Origin: Bryobacteraceae bacterium
Lineage (GTDB): Bacteria; Acidobacteriota; Terriglobia; Bryobacterales; Bryobacteraceae
Assembly: GCA_030039005.1 (NCBI GenBank)
Contig: JASHQT010000194.1
Span: 1-15,713 of the forward strand
Direction: 5' to 3'
DNA: 15,713 bases
This document shows, piece after piece, positions 13,561 to 15,713 of this stretch (position 1 is its first letter; every line of letters begins with the position of its first letter). The notes below the pieces were generated by a model. That model searched no databases and was not told the DNA's origin. It saw nothing but the letters and a program-made list of their open reading frames with translations. A program made the position numbers and the translations under genes.

Positions 13561-13994
13561 TTGTTGTCGATTCCAGCGTTTGGATCAATTACTTCAACGG
13601 GAGGTCCACTCCCTCTACGAAGAAGCTGGATGAGATACTGGACGGCCAGCGGTCGACGATGGGTCAACTTGCCGTCGGAGCTGCCAAGCCAGCACGGATT
13701 GCCGTGGGGGACCTGATTCTGACCGAGGTGCTGCAAGGGTTCGCTGACAACAAAGAATTTTCAGAGGCGCGCATCAAGCTGACGCGTTTCCAGATGGTCG
13801 AACTGGGGGGACGCGAAAACGCGATCCGGGCCGCAAGAAACTTCCGCTTGCTGCGGCGCAAGGGCATCACGGTGCGCAAGACCATCGATACCCTGATCGC
13901 CACCAAGTGCATCGAAAGCGGCCACGAACTGCTGTATGACGATCGCGACTTCGACCCGTTCGTTCAACATCTTGGGCTGAGGGCGGCGTTGTAA
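13557..13994 (+). CDS. vapC: VapC toxin, PIN-domain ribonuclease
   Basis: A 145-residue PIN-domain protein with a TTG start overlapping the vapB stop (TTGA). The acidic residues of the family's magnesium site are present: Asp5 (VDSSVWI), Glu57 (LTEVLQG), Asp111 (RKTIDTLIA) and Asp129 or Asp131 (YDDRDFDPF). VapC toxins of known function cleave tRNA or rRNA when the antitoxin is degraded; the target here is unknown. Compared with the usual relatives, residues about 32-47 (RSTMGQLAVGAAKPAR) look like an insertion before IAVGDLILTEV, making the protein some 12-15 residues longer than typical. The active-site residues flank it and are kept, so it may still function. Confidence 0.93.
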   Translation: MIVVDSSVWINYFNGRSTPSTKKLDEILDGQRSTMGQLAVGAAKPARIAVGDLILTEVLQGFADNKEFSEARIKLTRFQMVELGGRENAIRAARNFRLLRRKGITVRKTIDTLIATKCIESGHELLYDDRDFDPFVQHLGLRAAL

Positions 13995-14004
13995 CCGCGT
14001 TCTG

Positions 14005-14024
14005 AGGTTGGTGCGCCGCAACCT
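14005..14024 (+). terminator. Weak hairpin between vapC and the GT2 gene
   Basis: AGGTTG (14005-14010) and CAACCT (14019-14024) can pair over an 8-nt loop (GTGCGCCG). It sits 11 nt after the vapC stop. No T-run follows directly, so as a terminator it is doubtful. Confidence 0.25.
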
Positions 14025-14058
14025 ACCGTAATGCCGATTTTGAGCCGATTATGCGAAC

Positions 14059-14904
14059 GTGGGCCCGTCCTCTATCAGCCTCTGCATGATCGTCAAAAAC
14101 GAGGCGGCCTCCCTCGCCCGCTGCCTCGAGGCAACCCGCGCCATCGCCTCTGAAATCGTCATCGTCGACACCGGGTCCACCGATGAAACCCTCGAAATCG
14201 CCCAAGCTCACAACGCACGCATCACCCGCTTCGATTTCACCGCCATCGATTTCGCCGCCGCCCGCAACCGCTCGCTCGAGCTCGCAAGCCGCAACTGGAT
14301 CCTGGTCCTGGATGCCGACGAAACTCTCCACCCCGCAAGCGTCCCGCTCATCGTGGACCTCGCGGCCCGCAACCAAAACGCCGGTTACTACTTCGAGCGG
14401 GTCAACCATTATGGCGACTCGCGCAAGCCCACCCGCGACTACGTCCTGCGCCTGTTCCCCAACCGTCTCACTCATCGCTACCGCGGACGGGTCCATGAAA
14501 CGGTCGACGCGTCCATCCTCGCCGCCGGCGGAAAACTGATCCCCACTTCCATCCGCATCGATCACGACTTCTCCCCGCACACTCAATCGCGCGCGGAAAG
14601 AAATGTTCGCTACATCGAAATCCTGAAAGAAGAAATCCTGGCAGACCCAACCGATCACTCGCGCCTCGATTTTCTTGCCGCGGAGTATCACCAGATGGAA
14701 ATGTTCGCCCAAGCCACGCAAGTTCGTGAACGCATCGCCCTTTTGCGCCCGCTCGACCCGGAAGCGCAGTTGCGCGCCGGCATCTGCCACCTCCTCTACG
14801 GAAGCGACCGTGGCCGCGCCAACACCTTTTTCCGCGAGGCGCTCCGTCTCCGGCCGGGCTACGCCGAAGCTCAGCGCTATCTCGATCTGTCATGCGCTCG
14901 GTAA
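14059..14904 (+). CDS. GT2 family glycosyltransferase with TPR-like C-terminus
   Basis: A 281-residue protein. Residues 6-15 give the opening strand (ISLCMIVKNE), EIVIVDTGSTDET (about 33-45) the nucleotide-binding loop and ILVLDADETL (about 81-90) the DxD metal site, so it is a GT-A fold GT2 enzyme. RYRGRVHETV (about 141-150) is the acceptor-side motif seen in the 'SunS-like' GT2 group. The final ~80 residues form helices (LDFLAAEYHQMEMFAQATQVRERIALLRPLDPEAQLRAG), TPR-like repeats for protein contact. The substrate is unknown. A TGA at 14041 limits the frame and GTG at 14059 is the only plausible start. No SD is seen; GATTAT lies 6 nt before it. Codons here end mostly in C, unlike the G-rich plus-strand neighbours. 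Confidence 0.85.
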   Translation: MGPSSISLCMIVKNEAASLARCLEATRAIASEIVIVDTGSTDETLEIAQAHNARITRFDFTAIDFAAARNRSLELASRNWILVLDADETLHPASVPLIVDLAARNQNAGYYFERVNHYGDSRKPTRDYVLRLFPNRLTHRYRGRVHETVDASILAAGGKLIPTSIRIDHDFSPHTQSRAERNVRYIEILKEEILADPTDHSRLDFLAAEYHQMEMFAQATQVRERIALLRPLDPEAQLRAGICHLLYGSDRGRANTFFREALRLRPGYAEAQRYLDLSCAR

Positions 14905-15062
14905 CTCTGACGGGTGGCGATGGCCGCGTTACAAGGCAGGCGACGATGTTGCAGTTGTGCTAAACTCTTCGATGGATTTGTAGTTTCCGGTCCCTCCGCT
15001 AATTTCAGTTTTGTCCTCTTTACAAGCGGGTTGTCGTATACAGAGCGAGGGACTTGGGTTGC
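14905..15062 (+). other. Leader/promoter region of the tRNA-tuf cluster
   Basis: No gene is visible in these 158 bp. Two candidate -10 boxes are seen: an extended form TGCTAAACT (14958-14966), and TATACA (15037-15042), which would start transcription about 14 nt before tRNA-Tyr. Neither has a convincing -35 at 17 nt. Confidence 0.35.
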
Positions 15063-15148
15063 GGACAGGTGGCCGAGTGGTTAATGGCAGCAGACTGTAA
15101 ATCTGCCGCTCCTTGCGAGCTACGGAGGTTCGAATCCTCCCCTGTCCA
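15063..15148 (+). tRNA. tRNA-Tyr (anticodon GTA)
   Basis: Acceptor arms GGACAGG (15063-15069) and CCTGTCC (15141-15147) pair fully, followed by discriminator A and an encoded CCA (15149-15151). The anticodon stem-loop is GCAGA-CTGTAAA-TCTGC, with GTA at 15097-15099. A long variable arm (class II) and the GGAGG-TTCGAAT-CCTCC T-arm are present. It is the first gene of a tRNA-tRNA-tuf cluster, 18 nt ahead of tRNA-Thr. Confidence 0.97.
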
Positions 15149-15166
15149 CCAGTAATTAGGGTTTCG

Positions 15167-15239
<73 letters not shown>

Positions 15240-15279
15240 CCACTGCTTTCTTTTAACTTGCAGCAAGAAGGTTTTTGAG

Positions 15280-15713
15280 ATGGCGAAGGAAAAATTTGAC
15301 CGCAGCAAACCGCACGTGAACATCGGGACCATCGGGCACATCGATCACGGCAAGACCACGCTTACGGCGGCTATCACCAAGGTATTGGCCAAGCACAATC
15401 CCAAGGTCAAGTTCCGCTCGTTCGATTCGATCGACAACGCGCCGGAAGAGAAGGCGCGCGGGATCACGATCGCGGTCGCGCACGTCGAATACGAGACGGC
15501 CAACCGGCACTATGCGCACGTGGACTGTCCGGGTCACGCCGACTATATCAAGAACATGATCACCGGCGCCGCGCAGATGGATGGCGCGATTCTCGTCGTA
15601 GCCGCGACTGACGGTCCGATGCCGCAGACGCGCGAGCATATCCTGCTGGCGCGGCAGGTGGGCGTGCCTTACATTGTCGTAGCGCTGAACAAAGTGGACA
15701 TGGTGGACGATCC
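15280..15713 (+). CDS. tuf: Elongation factor Tu, 5' part (runs off the window)
   Basis: The first 144 codons of EF-Tu are visible; the 3' end is outside. The N-terminus [19 protein letters not shown] leads to the P-loop GHIDHGKTT (G1), then RGITIA (switch I, G2), DCPGH (G3) and NKVD (G4), the GTPase motifs of the factor that delivers aminoacyl-tRNA to the ribosome. G1 has Ile where most EF-Tu have Val, a conservative change. AAGAAGG about 9 nt before the ATG at 15280 serves as ribosome binding site. It follows tRNA-Thr by 37 nt after CCA and probably shares its transcript, with tRNAs cut out by processing. Confidence 0.97.
   Translation, partial: MAKEKFDRSKPHVNIGTIGHIDHGKTTLTAAITKVLAKHNPKVKFRSFDSIDNAPEEKARGITIAVAHVEYETANRHYAHVDCPGHADYIKNMITGAAQMDGAILVVAATDGPMPQTREHILLARQVGVPYIVVALNKVDMVDD

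Noticed and set aside
15253..15639. Minus-strand open frame opposite tuf
   Set aside because: It is antisense to EF-Tu, whose GTPase motifs are plain.

Overview
The window looks like chromosomal DNA from an acidobacterium, probably a Solibacter/Bryobacter-like member of the Acidobacteriota. This is inferred from gene content: a PadR regulator paired with an 'acidobacterial duplicated orphan permease' (ADOP), a secreted DUF6152 protein, and two members of the secreted family carrying PDL/PDI-x-GVW and GHWEGDTLVV motifs that is expanded in that phylum. Base composition is GC-rich. There is no phage, IS element, integron or CRISPR array.

Layout. Positions 36-4455 are mostly minus strand: a polyprenol-phosphate-type GT2 glycosyltransferase, a GPR1/FUN34/YaaH acetate-transporter-like membrane protein, a non-coding stretch holding the C-terminal scrap of a VOC (glyoxalase-fold) gene, then a secreted-protein cluster (GHWEGDTLVV protein A, DUF6152 protein, GHWEGDTLVV protein B). 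A clear TTGACA-17-TATACC promoter with a perfect 8-bp inverted repeat over its -10/start region drives the DUF6152-protein A pair. Positions 4590-7714 are plus strand: a POT/PTR2 peptide transporter, a small secreted hypothetical 3 bp behind it, and an RMD1/DUF155-like membrane-anchored protein. This run converges on clpP.

Positions 12623 down to 7732 form a continuous minus-strand run of six genes: PadR, ADOP permease, GNAT acetyltransferase, ArsR regulator, SRPBCC/AHSA1 protein and ClpP. Gaps are 1, 19, 20, -68 and 9 nt. On the plus strand, divergent from padR and only 18 bp away start-to-start, is a secreted FGE-sulfatase-fold protein lacking the catalytic cysteines. A VapBC toxin-antitoxin pair follows with an inverted repeat at its promoter, then a GT2/TPR-like glycosyltransferase, tRNA-Tyr(GTA), tRNA-Thr(GGT) and the 5' part of tuf (EF-Tu). 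The tRNA-tuf order is a conserved translation cluster.

The most interesting signals are regulatory. padR and the FGE-like gene share an 18-bp intergenic region with an ACTAT-N2-ATAGT inverted repeat and overlapping promoters that leave almost no room for 5' leaders. Several Shine-Dalgarno-less genes (FGE-like, RMD1-like, GHWEGDTLVV protein B, less clearly the second GT2) have a TATAAT-like hexamer exactly 6 nt before the start codon, which suggests leaderless mRNAs. Genes with strong SD sequences (clpP, ADOP, DUF6152, protein A, YaaH-like) do not show this arrangement. All functional assignments are by reading motifs; no database search was run.
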